Assembly: GCA_963823215.1 (NCBI GenBank)
Contig: CAWGKT010000017.1
Coordinates: 1-64,000 of the forward strand
Reading direction: 5' to 3'
Source of the DNA: CAIWHR01 sp963823215
GTDB taxonomy: Bacteria; Pseudomonadota; Gammaproteobacteria; Burkholderiales; Casimicrobiaceae
Length of the DNA: 64,000 nt
Shown piece by piece: positions 18,807 through 28,721 of this stretch. A program made the position numbers and the translations under genes. Positions within the stretch are counted from its first letter, which is position 1. Each line of letters starts with the position of its first letter. The notes below the pieces were generated by a model. The model saw only the letters and a program-made list of their open reading frames with translations, did no database searches and was not told the origin of the DNA.

Positions 18807-21760
18807 GCGGGAAGCGACGCCGGCCCGCGAACGTCGGTTTCCTCGGCCGCGCGCGAACGTCCGCTGCGACAGACGCTCAGCAGCACGTCATTGATGGCAT
18901 TCGCGATGCTCGGCCACGTATAGCCCGCGAGCGCCTCGGCCCGTCCCGCGGCGCCCAGGCGCGCCGCTTCATCGGGCGTGTCGACCAAACGCTTCAACGC
19001 GGCCGCGACGTCGTCGACCGTCTGGCAGAGGAGGCCGTTGCGCCCGTGCTCGATCAGGTCGGCGAAGGCCACGTTGCGGCCGTTCGCGACGACGGGCCGG
19101 CCGCACATCCAGGCCTCGACCACGACGATGCCGAAGCTCTCGCTCTCGCTCATCGTCGCGAGGCAGTGGCAGTGCGCGAGCGCGCCGAGAACCACCGGAC
19201 GGGGCTGGCTGCCGAGGAAATGCACGTGACGGCTGTCGAGACGCAGGCCGTCGTCGTCGGGACCGATCATGACGAGATCCAGTCGCGTTCCGGCGCGGTT
19301 GACCGCTTCGACCGCGGCGACGACGCTCGCATAGTTCTTCGCGCCCGATTTGCGCCCGAGGACGAGCACGAACGGATCGCGGGACGGGTGCAGGGCGCGG
19401 AAGGCGCGGCCACCGCTCGCCGCGTTTTCGAATTCGGCCGCGTCGACACCGCCGCCCGGCAGCGTCACCGCGCGTGCGCCGATTCGATCGAAGAACAGCT
19501 CCTTGGCCGGACGCGGCGCCGCAATCACCCGGTCGGCCGATCGGAACGCCTCGTAGAACTCGCGCCAGTGATAGTACTTGTCGTCCATGTGGAAATGCGG
19601 AAGGACGACGCACGGCACGCGTTGTTGCCGGGCGTGTCTCGCGCCGAGGACGGACGTGCTGAACGGAACGCCGTGCGCGAGCACGACGTCGTAGTCGGCG
19701 ACGTGGTCGCGCAGCCACGCGTCCAGCCGCGCCGAATGCGGACCGCGTACCGCAAGGAATCGCTCGTCGTCGCGCATCTCGCGCGCATTCGTGACGTCGA
19801 TCAGCGACTGCACCCAGCGCGCAAGATCCTTTTCACGCATCCACGCGCCGAAATCGGCCTGCAGCGGCACGTCGAGCGAGGCCGTTCCGCGGCGTGCAGT
19901 GATCTCGGTGACGCAGACGCCCAACCGCCGTGGATCGCCGCCGGCCTGACCGGCCGGGTCCACCGTCAGGGTGCAAACGCCGCCGTCCATGCGGTCCGCG
20001 GCGAGCTCGACGACGAACTCGCCGCGTACCTTGGCCGTCGTTGCGCTCCCCTGCGGTCCGCGCAAGGTGACGGACTTCGAGCCTTCGGCGACGCCGCGGA
20101 TCGTCAATCCGTTCACGCCGCGGGGGCAGAAAATCTCGGCCTGCGGTCCGGTCCATCGCTGAAGGCGCGCGCCGTGCCGCTCCGGATGGAACCAGCCGCC
20201 CAGCAGCGTCGAGACCTCGTAGTCCCGCTCGAACGTCCTCGCCTGCCGGAGATCTTCGCGCTGCCAGAGCGCGAACAGCGACGCGCAGTGCGCGGCGACG
20301 GCCGCTTCGTCTACCGGATCGACCGCAAACCGATGGACGGCGCGCACGAAGTCGAACGCGTCGCGGCGCTGCCCACGCGGTTCGTAGCTCGCCGAGAACT
20401 GAAGGTGGTCGGCGATGCCCTGCACGGCGAACGTCGCGACGTCGATATCGAAGTCGCCGAGGGCATGGAGGCCTTTCAGCGTGGCGAGCAAGTACGTCTC
20501 CGCGCCGCCCAGCGGCGGATCCGTGAAGCGATAGGTCACGACCAGCAACCTGTTGCGCGCGGGACGCGGCATCGCCGCCGCCGGCCGGCCGGCAGCGTCG
20601 TCACCGGTCAGCGCGTCGATGACATCGCGGTAGCGGGCGCCCAATCGCTGCCAGTCGAGGCGCGCCGCCGCATATTCGTATCCGTTCGCGCCGATGAAGC
20701 GCCGCTGTTCCGCGTCTTCGACGAGCGCCGCGAGTTTCGCCGGGAAATCTTCCGGATCCGCCACGATCGCGTGGACGCCGTCGACTACGTCATACCCTCG
20801 GATGCCGATCGGTGTCGTGATCACGGGAAGCCTGGCAGCCATGTATGCCGGAACCTTGAGGCTCGAGCCGCCTCCTGAAAGCATCGGATTCACGGCCACG
20901 TCCGCGACGGCCAGCAACACGTTCTTGACGTCGTCCTCGACGCGGCCGCACAGGAGCACGTTGGAGGGAACCTCCCGGCGGGCAAAGTAATGCGCCGCGG
21001 CGCCGACGATCAGGAACACGACGCGCTCGTTGGCCGGGGCAAGCTCGCGCACGATGAATTCCACCGCTTCGATGTTCGGGATGTGGCCGCTGCCGAGAAA
21101 CACGGCGACCGCTCGGCCCTCGAAAAAGCCCGTGATGGTCGACAGATCAGCGTCCGCGCTTCCGATTTGCATGTCGACGCCGTTCTGGATGACGGCAATC
21201 CCGCAATGGCCGGACGCTTCGAACGCCTCGCGGTCCTCGTCCGACACGCAGATGATGCGGTCCGCGTCGGCACACGCCTTCTTCTCGATCGCCGTCACCT
21301 TCGCGACCAGCGTGTCCCGATCGGGGTGCGGCGCGAGCATCGCGGCCTTCAAGACGCTTTCGACGTTGAACGCTTCGTAGATCACGTGGCGCGGTGGCGC
21401 CGACGTCTGCAGCAGCGGCGCCAGATAGGGATGCTCCAGCACGACCACGTCGGCTTCCCCGGCGAGAAGTCCATAGAGCTCGACGAGCGCCGCATTCTTG
21501 CTGCACATCGCGGCGCTGACGATGTCGCTCACCGAGACCGGATGCCGGTCGTTCCATTCCTGCTGCAACGCGCGGTGCTCTTCCGTCTTCGGGATCGCGA
21601 TCTCGCGAAAGCCGGGTGCCACGCGCCGATCCGACGCGCCGATCTCGTCGGTGAGGCACAAGAGCGTGACGTCGTGCCATTGCGCAAGCGCGGCAAGCAG
21701 CCGGGCAATGCGAACCTCGCCGCCCGCAGCCGCGCTTCCCACGGGAAAATCGTTGAGCAC
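18803..21760 (-). CDS. Two-domain GT4 glycosyltransferase with inserted beta-rich segment
   Basis: A 985-aa protein holding two GT-B units. Unit 1 (about 1-390) has NDFPVGSAAAGGEVRIARLL, IYEAFNVESVL, FLGSGHIPNIEAVEF and MLSGGGSSLKVPAYMAARLP. Unit 2 (about 405-975) begins LLVVTYRFTDPPLGGAETYLL and ends with LGSQPRP, MSESESFGIVVVEAWMCGRP and a C-terminal helix. It is interrupted at about 530-650 by a beta-rich insert (NGLTIRGVAEGSKSVTLRGP and neighbours) that is not part of the GT fold. No ATG is available: an in-frame TGA lies 33 bp upstream, so GTG 21760 is used. An indel near 21790 may hide the true start (RRILVLNDFP). It overlaps the following methyltransferase by 4 bp. Confidence 0.85.
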   Translation of the reverse strand: MLNDFPVGSAAAGGEVRIARLLAALAQWHDVTLLCLTDEIGASDRRVAPGFREIAIPKTEEHRALQQEWNDRHPVSVSDIVSAAMCSKNAALVELYGLLAGEADVVVLEHPYLAPLLQTSAPPRHVIYEAFNVESVLKAAMLAPHPDRDTLVAKVTAIEKKACADADRIICVSDEDREAFEASGHCGIAVIQNGVDMQIGSADADLSTITGFFEGRAVAVFLGSGHIPNIEAVEFIVRELAPANERVVFLIVGAAAHYFARREVPSNVLLCGRVEDDVKNVLLAVADVAVNPMLSGGGSSLKVPAYMAARLPVITTPIGIRGYDVVDGVHAIVADPEDFPAKLAALVEDAEQRRFIGANGYEYAAARLDWQRLGARYRDVIDALTGDDAAGRPAAAMPRPARNRLLVVTYRFTDPPLGGAETYLLATLKGLHALGDFDIDVATFAVQGIADHLQFSASYEPRGQRRDAFDFVRAVHRFAVDPVDEAAVAAHCASLFALWQREDLRQARTFERDYEVSTLLGGWFHPERHGARLQRWTGPQAEIFCPRGVNGLTIRGVAEGSKSVTLRGPQGSATTAKVRGEFVVELAADRMDGGVCTLTVDPAGQAGGDPRRLGVCVTEITARRGTASLDVPLQADFGAWMREKDLARWVQSLIDVTNAREMRDDERFLAVRGPHSARLDAWLRDHVADYDVVLAHGVPFSTSVLGARHARQQRVPCVVLPHFHMDDKYYHWREFYEAFRSADRVIAAPRPAKELFFDRIGARAVTLPGGGVDAAEFENAASGGRAFRALHPSRDPFVLVLGRKSGAKNYASVVAAVEAVNRAGTRLDLVMIGPDDDGLRLDSRHVHFLGSQPRPVVLGALAHCHCLATMSESESFGIVVVEAWMCGRPVVANGRNVAFADLIEHGRNGLLCQTVDDVAAALKRLVDTPDEAARLGAAGRAEALAGYTWPSIANAINDVLLSVCRSGRSRAAEETDVRGPASLPA

Positions 21761-21790
21761 GAGTATTCGCCGGCGATCCGCGGAATGCGA

Positions 21791-23009
21791 TCATCGCCGA
21801 GCTGGTTGCGAGCAGGGGCTCCAACGCCTCGTGCATTCCATCCGTGATCGAGCGCCAGGTGTAGCGCTCGTAGGCGAGCGCACGCGCGGAATCGCCAAGG
21901 CGGGTTTTTCGTGCCGGATCGTCGATCAGGCCGGCGACGGCGGCAGCGAAGCTCTCCCTTGCAGCCACGACGCAATGCCGGCCGTCCTCGATATCGAGGC
22001 CGCGCGCGCCGACCGGCGTGCTGACGATCGGAAGGCCCCAGGACATGAAATCCAGCATCTTGAGATTCGTGCCGGCGCCCGTGAACATGGGGTTCAGCGC
22101 CACGTCGCAGCGGCGGAAAAGGCGCGCCTTCGCCGGTCCGCTCAGCAATCCCAGCAGTCGCACGTTCTCCGAAGCGTCGCCGAGCCGGTCGCACACCGAG
22201 CCCGCGATGGCGAAACGAAGCCGAGGCAACGCCGGAGCGAGGACCTCGCAAACGAAGCGTGCAGCCTCGACGTTCGGCGGATGGCCGCTGCCGAGAAATA
22301 TCGCCAGCGGGCGCGTGTCGTCCGCCGGCCACGCGTCGATCTCGCGGTCCGGGGCGCGCTCGTCCGCCGGCACCTCGTCGGCAGGGGGCTCGAAGCCATT
22401 GGGCGCCACCGCCAGCTTGCCCGGATCGCAGCCGTAGCGTTCCACGAACATCTCGCGCTCGGCGTTCGACGTCGCGAATACGAGCTTGCTCGCGCCCACC
22501 AGCCGCGCTTCGAGCTCGCCGATCAGCGATACGTACCGCGCCTTGTGCGGCCCCTCCAGCATCTGCTGCATCAGGTTGGCTTCGACGTTGTAGCTGTTGT
22601 AGACGCGCGGCTTGCCGTCCTTCCCCAGCTGCTCGTCGTAGTCGACCATGAACGGCGAATCGTGGAAGACGATGTCCGCGCGCGGCACGAGTTCCCGATA
22701 GCGGCGGTGATAGGCAGTCTCGCTTTTCGCCGCCAGCGCGCACACCAGCGCGGAACACTCCTGTCCGATGCCTTGCGCATCGAGATCCCGATGAAGGTCG
22801 ACGTGGACGCGCTCCTTCGGGATTCGATGCTCGCGGAAGCGCGCGTTGAATTCCACGACCTCCTCGCTCTGGTGCGGGAACGTCGGCGACAGGAGCGTGA
22901 CGTCGTAGCGCCGGCTCAGGTGATGATAGACGTGGAAATATCGTTGCTCTCCTCCGCTCGATGGCGGAAAGAAGGCGGGGAAGAAGTTGAGGACGAGGAG
23001 GCGCGTCAT
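21791..23009 (-). CDS. GT4 family glycosyltransferase
   Basis: About 405 aa, clearly related to unit 1 of the next protein. It begins MTRLLVLNFFPAFFPPSSGG and contains VYNSYNVEANL, IFLGSGHPPNVEAARFVCEVL and MFTGAGTNLKMLDFMSWGLP. It then runs to ITDGMHEALEPLLA. ATG 23009 overlaps the stop of the preceding methyltransferase by 4 bp (ATGA). The reading frame stays open past the expected end into the next gene. A small indel would let it stop at the TGA at 21791-21793 (ending SQPARR), so the C-terminus is uncertain by a few residues. Confidence 0.82.
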
Positions 23010-24556
23010 GCCTTGTGCGCGATCACCGCGTAGTCGCGAGGTCCGAAAAAGCGGCTGTTGACGAAGGCGTCGACCGCTGGGTCGCCGGTCGTCAGCTGTT
23101 CGTGGGCGGGAGAAGGATGCAGGAACACGAGCTCGACGTCGCGCAATCCCGCAGCTTCCATGAAGAACTTGAGCGTCGCCGGCGGGATGGGCTTGAGATG
23201 CGTCGGGTCGAGGTAGAACGTGTGGCTGCCGACCAGCACGTTCTCGGGATTGGGCGTCTCGAAAATGGCGATGCCGCCGGGGCGCAGTGTTCGTGCCGTC
23301 TCCTTCAGCATCGACACCAGATAGGGCAGCGGCAGGTGCTCCACGATGTGAAACCCCGTCACGGCACCGAGACTCGCCGCGGGCGTTTCGGTCAGAGACG
23401 CGAGGGCGTCGGCTTCGGTCACGTCGAGGCTCATCGCCCGGCAGCGCGCCAGCATCGTCCGGTTGGTGTCGACGCCGCGCGCCTGCAGGCCGCGGTCCTT
23501 CAGGAGCTCGAGCCATTCGCCCCGGCCACAGCCGAGGTCGAGCACCGGCGCCTCGCTCGTGCCGAGTCCGGCGTCGACGAGCCGCGGCACGTAGACTGCG
23601 ACGCGACCCTTCACGTCGTCGCGCTCGCCGCGAAACTTTTCTTCGAACGCCGCGTAGAACTCGTCGAACGCCCGCGCGAAGGCCTCGCCCGCCCGCTTTT
23701 GGTCGTCGGCCTGGTCTTCCATGCGCTTCACGCGGGCCGCGAGACCTCCCAACCCGGTTTCCAGCGCCTGCGCGAAGCCTCGCCCGCGCAGCGTCGGCCT
23801 CGTCTTCCATGGCCTGCGCGCGCTCGCGCCGGCGGCAAGGCGCTCGTCAGCGCTCGTCTTCCATGAAGCCATGCGCGCGGCCGCGAGCGCCTGCTGCTCG
23901 AGGACGCGATCGAACCGGTCGATCGCCTCGCGTTGTTCCTGCGAGGACGCTGCGGCCATGCCATAGGTCGCCCTGTTCGCGGCAGCCGCGTGCTCGTTCA
24001 CCGCCGCCAGCTGTCCGGCAACGCGGCTCTCGTTCTGCCTCGCCTCGCGCATCAACGCCGGCAACCGCGCAAGGTCGACCAGGAAGCGGACGAAGCGACC
24101 GGCGATCGGTACTTCGCACCCGCGCTCGAGGGCGAAGCGCCAGCGAAGTCCCCGAACGGGAATCGCATGCCGCCGGCCCTCCGGCGAGTACCGGATGAGT
24201 CCGAGGATCAGGTGCTTGCTGTCGCCGCGCTCGAGCTTTTGCAGGAAATGATGCAGGCCCGGCGGATCGGGCTCGCGACGCAGAAGGCCCCGATACGCGG
24301 CCCGGATGAACGCCGCATGTTGCAGCCGCGTGAAATCCTCGATCGCGTAGCCGCTGGAATTGGTCTCGAACCTGGGCTCCAGCTCGAGATCCGGCAACAG
24401 CGAATAAGCATCGTCGCCGCCAGGATCGCGCGACGGCGAGAATGCGGTGACGCCTGCGGACGGCGCTCCCGCCTCCCCGCGGCGATGCGCCACCTCGTCG
24501 CGGACGCGGCGCAGCAGATCGTCCACGTTCAGCTTCGGACGGTCAGGCGCGTTCAT
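23006..24556 (-). CDS. DUF4214 - coiled-coil - SAM methyltransferase fusion
   Basis: A 516-aa protein in three parts. Residues about 75-135 (TRLQHAAFIRAAYRGLLRRE, then PDPPGLHHFLQKLERGD) match the DUF4214 domain often found beside glycan enzymes. Residues about 170-300 are charged and Ala-rich with repeated MEDE/MEDQ, a probable coiled coil. Residues about 320-516 form the methyltransferase (VLDLGCGRGEWLELL, VTGFHIVEHLPLPYL, LRPGGIAIFETPNPEN, and YLDPTHLKPIPP). This layout resembles chain-terminating WbdD-type enzymes, whose coiled coil measures polymer length, but no kinase domain is present. A pair of compensating frame errors near 23780-23870 is possible. The start is ATG 24556. Confidence 0.8.
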   Translation of the reverse strand: MNAPDRPKLNVDDLLRRVRDEVAHRRGEAGAPSAGVTAFSPSRDPGGDDAYSLLPDLELEPRFETNSSGYAIEDFTRLQHAAFIRAAYRGLLRREPDPPGLHHFLQKLERGDSKHLILGLIRYSPEGRRHAIPVRGLRWRFALERGCEVPIAGRFVRFLVDLARLPALMREARQNESRVAGQLAAVNEHAAAANRATYGMAAASSQEQREAIDRFDRVLEQQALAAARMASWKTSADERLAAGASARRPWKTRPTLRGRGFAQALETGLGGLAARVKRMEDQADDQKRAGEAFARAFDEFYAAFEEKFRGERDDVKGRVAVYVPRLVDAGLGTSEAPVLDLGCGRGEWLELLKDRGLQARGVDTNRTMLARCRAMSLDVTEADALASLTETPAASLGAVTGFHIVEHLPLPYLVSMLKETARTLRPGGIAIFETPNPENVLVGSHTFYLDPTHLKPIPPATLKFFMEAAGLRDVELVFLHPSPAHEQLTTGDPAVDAFVNSRFFGPRDYAVIAHKA

Positions 24557-24654
24557 GGCTCAATGCAGTTCGAGGGTCATCGTCGGACCGCCGGGCTGCG
24601 TTGCGCGCCGCAGCGCTTCGCCGTCCCGCATCGCCGGTCCACTCCGCGGCGTCG

Positions 24655-27600
24655 TCATCGCCAGGTGAACGGGTCGGGGTGTCCTGTCGAGGCCCGTTCC
24701 ACGTTGCGTTCCAGCGACCGCCGAGCACGACGTCGAGCAACTCGTCGGCGCTCTGCGGCCCACGTTAGGAGCGGCAATCCCTCCGACCGCGGATGCCGTG
24801 CCTCGCGGTGGAGCTCGAGCCACGCCTTCAGCGCGCCGGCGAGATCGTCAGCCGACGTGCCCGAGAAATAGTAGGCGTGCTCTCCCGCGACCTCGCGAAA
24901 GACCGGGAGATCGCGGGCCACGATCGGCAGTCCGTTGCGCGCCGCTTCCACCAGCGGCAATCCGAATCCTTCGCCGAGCGATGCTGCAAGCAGGAGACGC
25001 GCGCGCGCATAGACGCGATCGAGCATCGCGTCGCTGGCGTCCTGCATCCAGAAGAGACGCCGCCCGGCTTCCGGATGGGCGTGCAGCATCGACGCGAGGT
25101 CGTCCACCATCCATCCCTTCTTGCCGACGATCACGAGGTCGAGCTCGATACCCTCTCGCCACAGCTGCTCGAACGCCGCGACGACCTGGCGATGGCCTTT
25201 GCGGGGCTCGACCGTGCCGACCATCACGGCGCTCGGCACGGCGTCCATTCGGGCCAGCAGCTTCGCGCCTTCGTTCGGGTCCCCCGAGGTCGGCACCGAG
25301 CGCTCGATGTCGGCGCCGAGACGAAACGCGCCGACGCTGAGAGGCGAGTCTCGCGCGGGACCGAACGCGGCGAGCCAGTCGAGGAGCTCAGACTCGACCG
25401 AGCGCGAGATGCAGACAAGTCCGTCGGCGACCGCAGCGATCGAGGTCAGCCACGTTCTCTGCATTCCTTCGATCTCCGCGCGGATAGTAGTGCAGGATGG
25501 AGCAGCGGCAGCAGGTCGTACACGACGAACGTGATCTCGAGCCCCATCGCGCGATAGCGCGCGAGCGTCTGCCGGCTGCGCGGCACGACGTCGGCTGCCC
25601 AATCGAGGCCGAGGAACACGTCGCCGCGCCCGACGTCGATCGGCGCTTCATCCGGCAAGGCATCGGCGAGTCCGAGCCAACCGCACGTGAAGGCGCGCGC
25701 GTAGACATACCGGTCATCGCGCGCGACGACGGGCTCGACCCGAAAGCCGCTCGGCGGGTGCTCGAGCAAGCGGCGCAAGACGGCGCGCACGACCCGCTCG
25801 ATCCCCGTCTTGAGATCCTGGCGCGCGAGGACGGTGACGTCGACGAGCAGTTGCGGCAACCGGGTTGCAGGAAGGTCGAACGCGATGCTCGCGGCGGTGG
25901 CGATCCAGTCTTCGCGCAGCGGCGTCGGAGCCGCGGTTTGCGCAACGACCTGTCCGACGAGATCGTCGTAGCGGCGGCGCCGGCCTTCCGTGGCGAATCG
26001 CTCGATTTCGTCGCGAAACTGCGCCGCCACGCGCTCCGGGTCGTGATGCTCGCGAACATGGTCGCGGCCGGCCTGCGAAAGCCGGGTGCGCAGGTCCTTG
26101 TCCACGGCGAGACGCTCGATGGCCGCGGTCAGCTCGGAATCGTCGAAGTCCGCGCGAAGCCGGATCAATGCGTGATCCGGCAACGCTGACAGCGAGTCGC
26201 TGGCATTGGCGATCAGAGGCAGTCCGTGCGCCAGGCAATCGAGCGCGGTTCGCGCCGATTCTCCGCGCGACACCCCGCGGAGCTGAACGGCGGCATCGGC
26301 GGCGCACAGGTAGCGCTGATAGGTGTCGTCGTCGACGAAGCCGGTGATCAGGATACGCCGGCCGGCAGGTCCTTCCTCGAGCGACCGCAACATCGATCGC
26401 CCGTACTCACCGCCATGGTTCTGGCCGACGAAGACGAGGCGGTGGCGCGGCTCGCGCGCGAGCGCCGAGCCCAACCACGCATGACAGGAGCCGGTGGTCG
26501 AGCTTCGCGGGATCGATGAAGCCGAAGCAGCAGACGACGAAATCGCCGTCGTCGATCTGCAGTGCCCGACGCGCAGCCTCGCGATCGGTCGCCGGCTCGA
26601 GACGCCGCGGCTGCGGGATTCGGCGCCATTGATCGCCGGCGTCGCCGTGCCACGTCGTCGCCATGCGGAGCGCTTCGTCGGAATGAACGATGATGCCGTT
26701 GGCGTGCTCGACGACGCGCGAGTTGCAGGGATATCGATCGATCGTCGCCGCGCGGCCCAGCGCGGAATCGGCGATGAGTGCGGAATACCCGTGCGATTCG
26801 AACAATCGCTCCCGGAACGTCCCCGGCGCAAGCCACGACTCGTCCATCCAGTTCAGCACGCCGCCGAGAAAGAAATCGTGGAGCACGACCGTTCCGGGCA
26901 ACCGCTCGAGCAGGTCGAACATCCATTGATGCGCCGGCGAGTTTCCGAGCTGATAGAGCACGCGCTGGCAGCGATTCGCATTCGCTTCGAGCCATTCGAC
27001 CGATCGGATCGGCCATGCCGCCATGTCGCCCGGCAATTCCACGGACGCTTGCCTCGCGACGAGCTCGATGTCGTAGTAGCGTGCCAGATAAGGCAGCAGC
27101 TCGCGGCTGTACGCGGCGATTCCCGTTCGCTCGGGCGGCAGCGGCGACACGTACGCAAGCGTGGGACGTTGCTGCGAAAGCCCGCTCGGGTCGGCGCGGC
27201 GATGCTCGGCCTCGCGGCGCCGGCGCTGAACGCACTCCTCCATGGCGTCCAATGCACGGCGCGCCGTCGCGCGCCAGGTGAACCGCGCGGATTGGCGCAG
27301 GCCGTGCGCCTGCAGGTCGGCTCGAAACGCGCGATCGGTCAGCACGGCATGAATCTTTGCCGCCGCCGCGTCGACGTCCGCAGGATCGAAGAGCGCATCG
27401 CTTCGTCCAATGACCTCGGGAATGCTCGTCGCGTTGGCCCCCACGACGGCGGCGCCGCACGCCATCGCTTCCAGCGCGGGCAGTCCGAAGCCTTCCTGGA
27501 ACGACGGGAGGCACGACACCGCGCAGTGGCCGTAGAGCGCAGCGAGATCCGCGTCCGGCAACCGTCCCGGAAACAGCACGTCCGCGGGGTTCAATCCCTC

Positions 27601-28437
27601 GCGCCCGCACAGAGCGCGAAGGCGCCCGCGCTCGTCGCGATCGACGGCGCCGACGAGAACGAGCTGGTATCCCGAGCGAAGGGCCAACGGAAGCCGGGCA
27701 TACGCCGCGATCAGGTTCGCAACGTTTTTCCGTGCGTCGAAACCGCCGGCATGGAGGACGAACGGTCGCGTGATTCCGTGACGCGCGCAAAGCGCGGAAA
27801 CGGCGTCGGGCGGCAGCGCCCCGGGCCGAAAGACATCGCTCGCGGCTGTGGAAACGACGACCACGCGCTCGGCTTGCATCGGCAGCTGCGCGACCGCTTG
27901 CGCGCGCGCATGGTCGGACAGGGCGAGCAGGAGGTCCGAGCGCTTCAGCGAGGCGAGCTTTCGCTGGTACCAGTCGACGCTCGCCGCGGTCGGCAGGCCC
28001 TCGCCGCTCGCCAGCGGGATGAGGTCGTAGAGCGTCGTTGCCGTCGCGTGCGACGAGCGGATCGTTCCCACGGACGCAACGGCGTCGTCGACCAGCCCTT
28101 CGAAAAGGCTTGCCACGTGCACGATGTCCGGACGCAGGCCGTGGAGAAAGGTCTCGCGGATCGGCTCGCCGACACGGCTTCGCCAGCCGTTGACCGTGTC
28201 CAGCGACGCCGCCGGCGTCGGCGTCGCGAACACGGCGATTCGTTCCTTGCCGACGAGATCGGAGAACGCGTGGCGCAGCGGCGCAATCGACGCCGGGAAC
28301 GCGGCGTTGAGCGCGAGCCAGACCTCGTGCGAGCCCGGCGCGGCGGCGATCGCCCGCGCCAGTTCGAACGAATGGCGACCGATACCCCGTTGCCCGCTCG
28401 CGGACTGGCACGCCTGAAGGTCGATGACGATGCGCAT
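24655..28437 (-). CDS. Three-domain GT4 glycosyltransferase, WbdA-like (frameshifted)
   Basis: About 1260 aa after repair. Domain 1 (28437 to about 27250) starts MRIVIDLQACQSASGQRGIG, the signature of processive mannosyl/rhamnosyltransferases of ABC-dependent O-antigens, and has FQEGFGLPALEAMACGAAVV. Domain 2 (about 27180-25920) starts LAYVSPLPPERTGIAAYSREL and contains VVLHDFFLGGVLNW and LVFVGQNHGGEYG. Domain 3 (about 25870-24700) has LLVDVTVLARQDLKTGIERV, MVGTVEPRKGHRQVV and LGEGFGLPLVEAARNGLPIV. Frame changes occur near 26485, 25480 and 24770. The end is uncertain: TGA 24655 is nominal, and other frames end at 24560 or 24543. Start ATG 28437 follows the 93-aa gene by 2 bp. It is the likely main polymerising enzyme, but linkage specificity cannot be read. 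Confidence 0.8.
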
Positions 28438-28439
28438 CG

Positions 28440-28721
28440 TCAGCGAGCGGGGGGCGCGCGGTCGGCAGCCTCGCGGGCGCGATCGAGGTCCGCGAGCACG
28501 CGCGTGGCGCGCGCGGAGAGACCTTCGGCCTCGAGTTCGCGTCGCACAGACGCCGGGCCTCCCGCCGCCCGCGCGCGCATTCGGGCCAGCGACCGCTTCA
28601 ACTCGCGCTTCAATCCGGGGAACCGGTCGAGCCGCCGCACGATCGCCCGTCGGAATCCGGGCCGCGCCTCGAGCTGCGCAAGCAGCATCGCAACGAGCCC
28701 GCGCCGTCGTCGCGTCGTCAT
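28440..28721 (-). CDS. Small basic protein of unknown function coupled to wzt
   Basis: A 93-aa protein, strongly basic (MTTRRRRGLVAMLLAQLEAR; later PGLKRELKRSLARMRARA), predicted helical, with no signal peptide or membrane helix. It overlaps the exporter ATPase stop by 4 bp (ATGA) and ends 2 bp before the large glycosyltransferase, so it is inside a tightly packed operon and probably translated. I do not recognise the family. A role bridging exporter and glycosyltransferase is only a guess from position. Confidence 0.65.
   Translation of the reverse strand: MTTRRRRGLVAMLLAQLEARPGFRRAIVRRLDRFPGLKRELKRSLARMRARAAGGPASVRRELEAEGLSARATRVLADLDRAREAADRAPPAR

Noticed and set aside
19046..20878. 610-codon plus-strand open frame
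   Set aside because: Antisense to the 985-aa glycosyltransferase, with no domain or ribosome-binding site.
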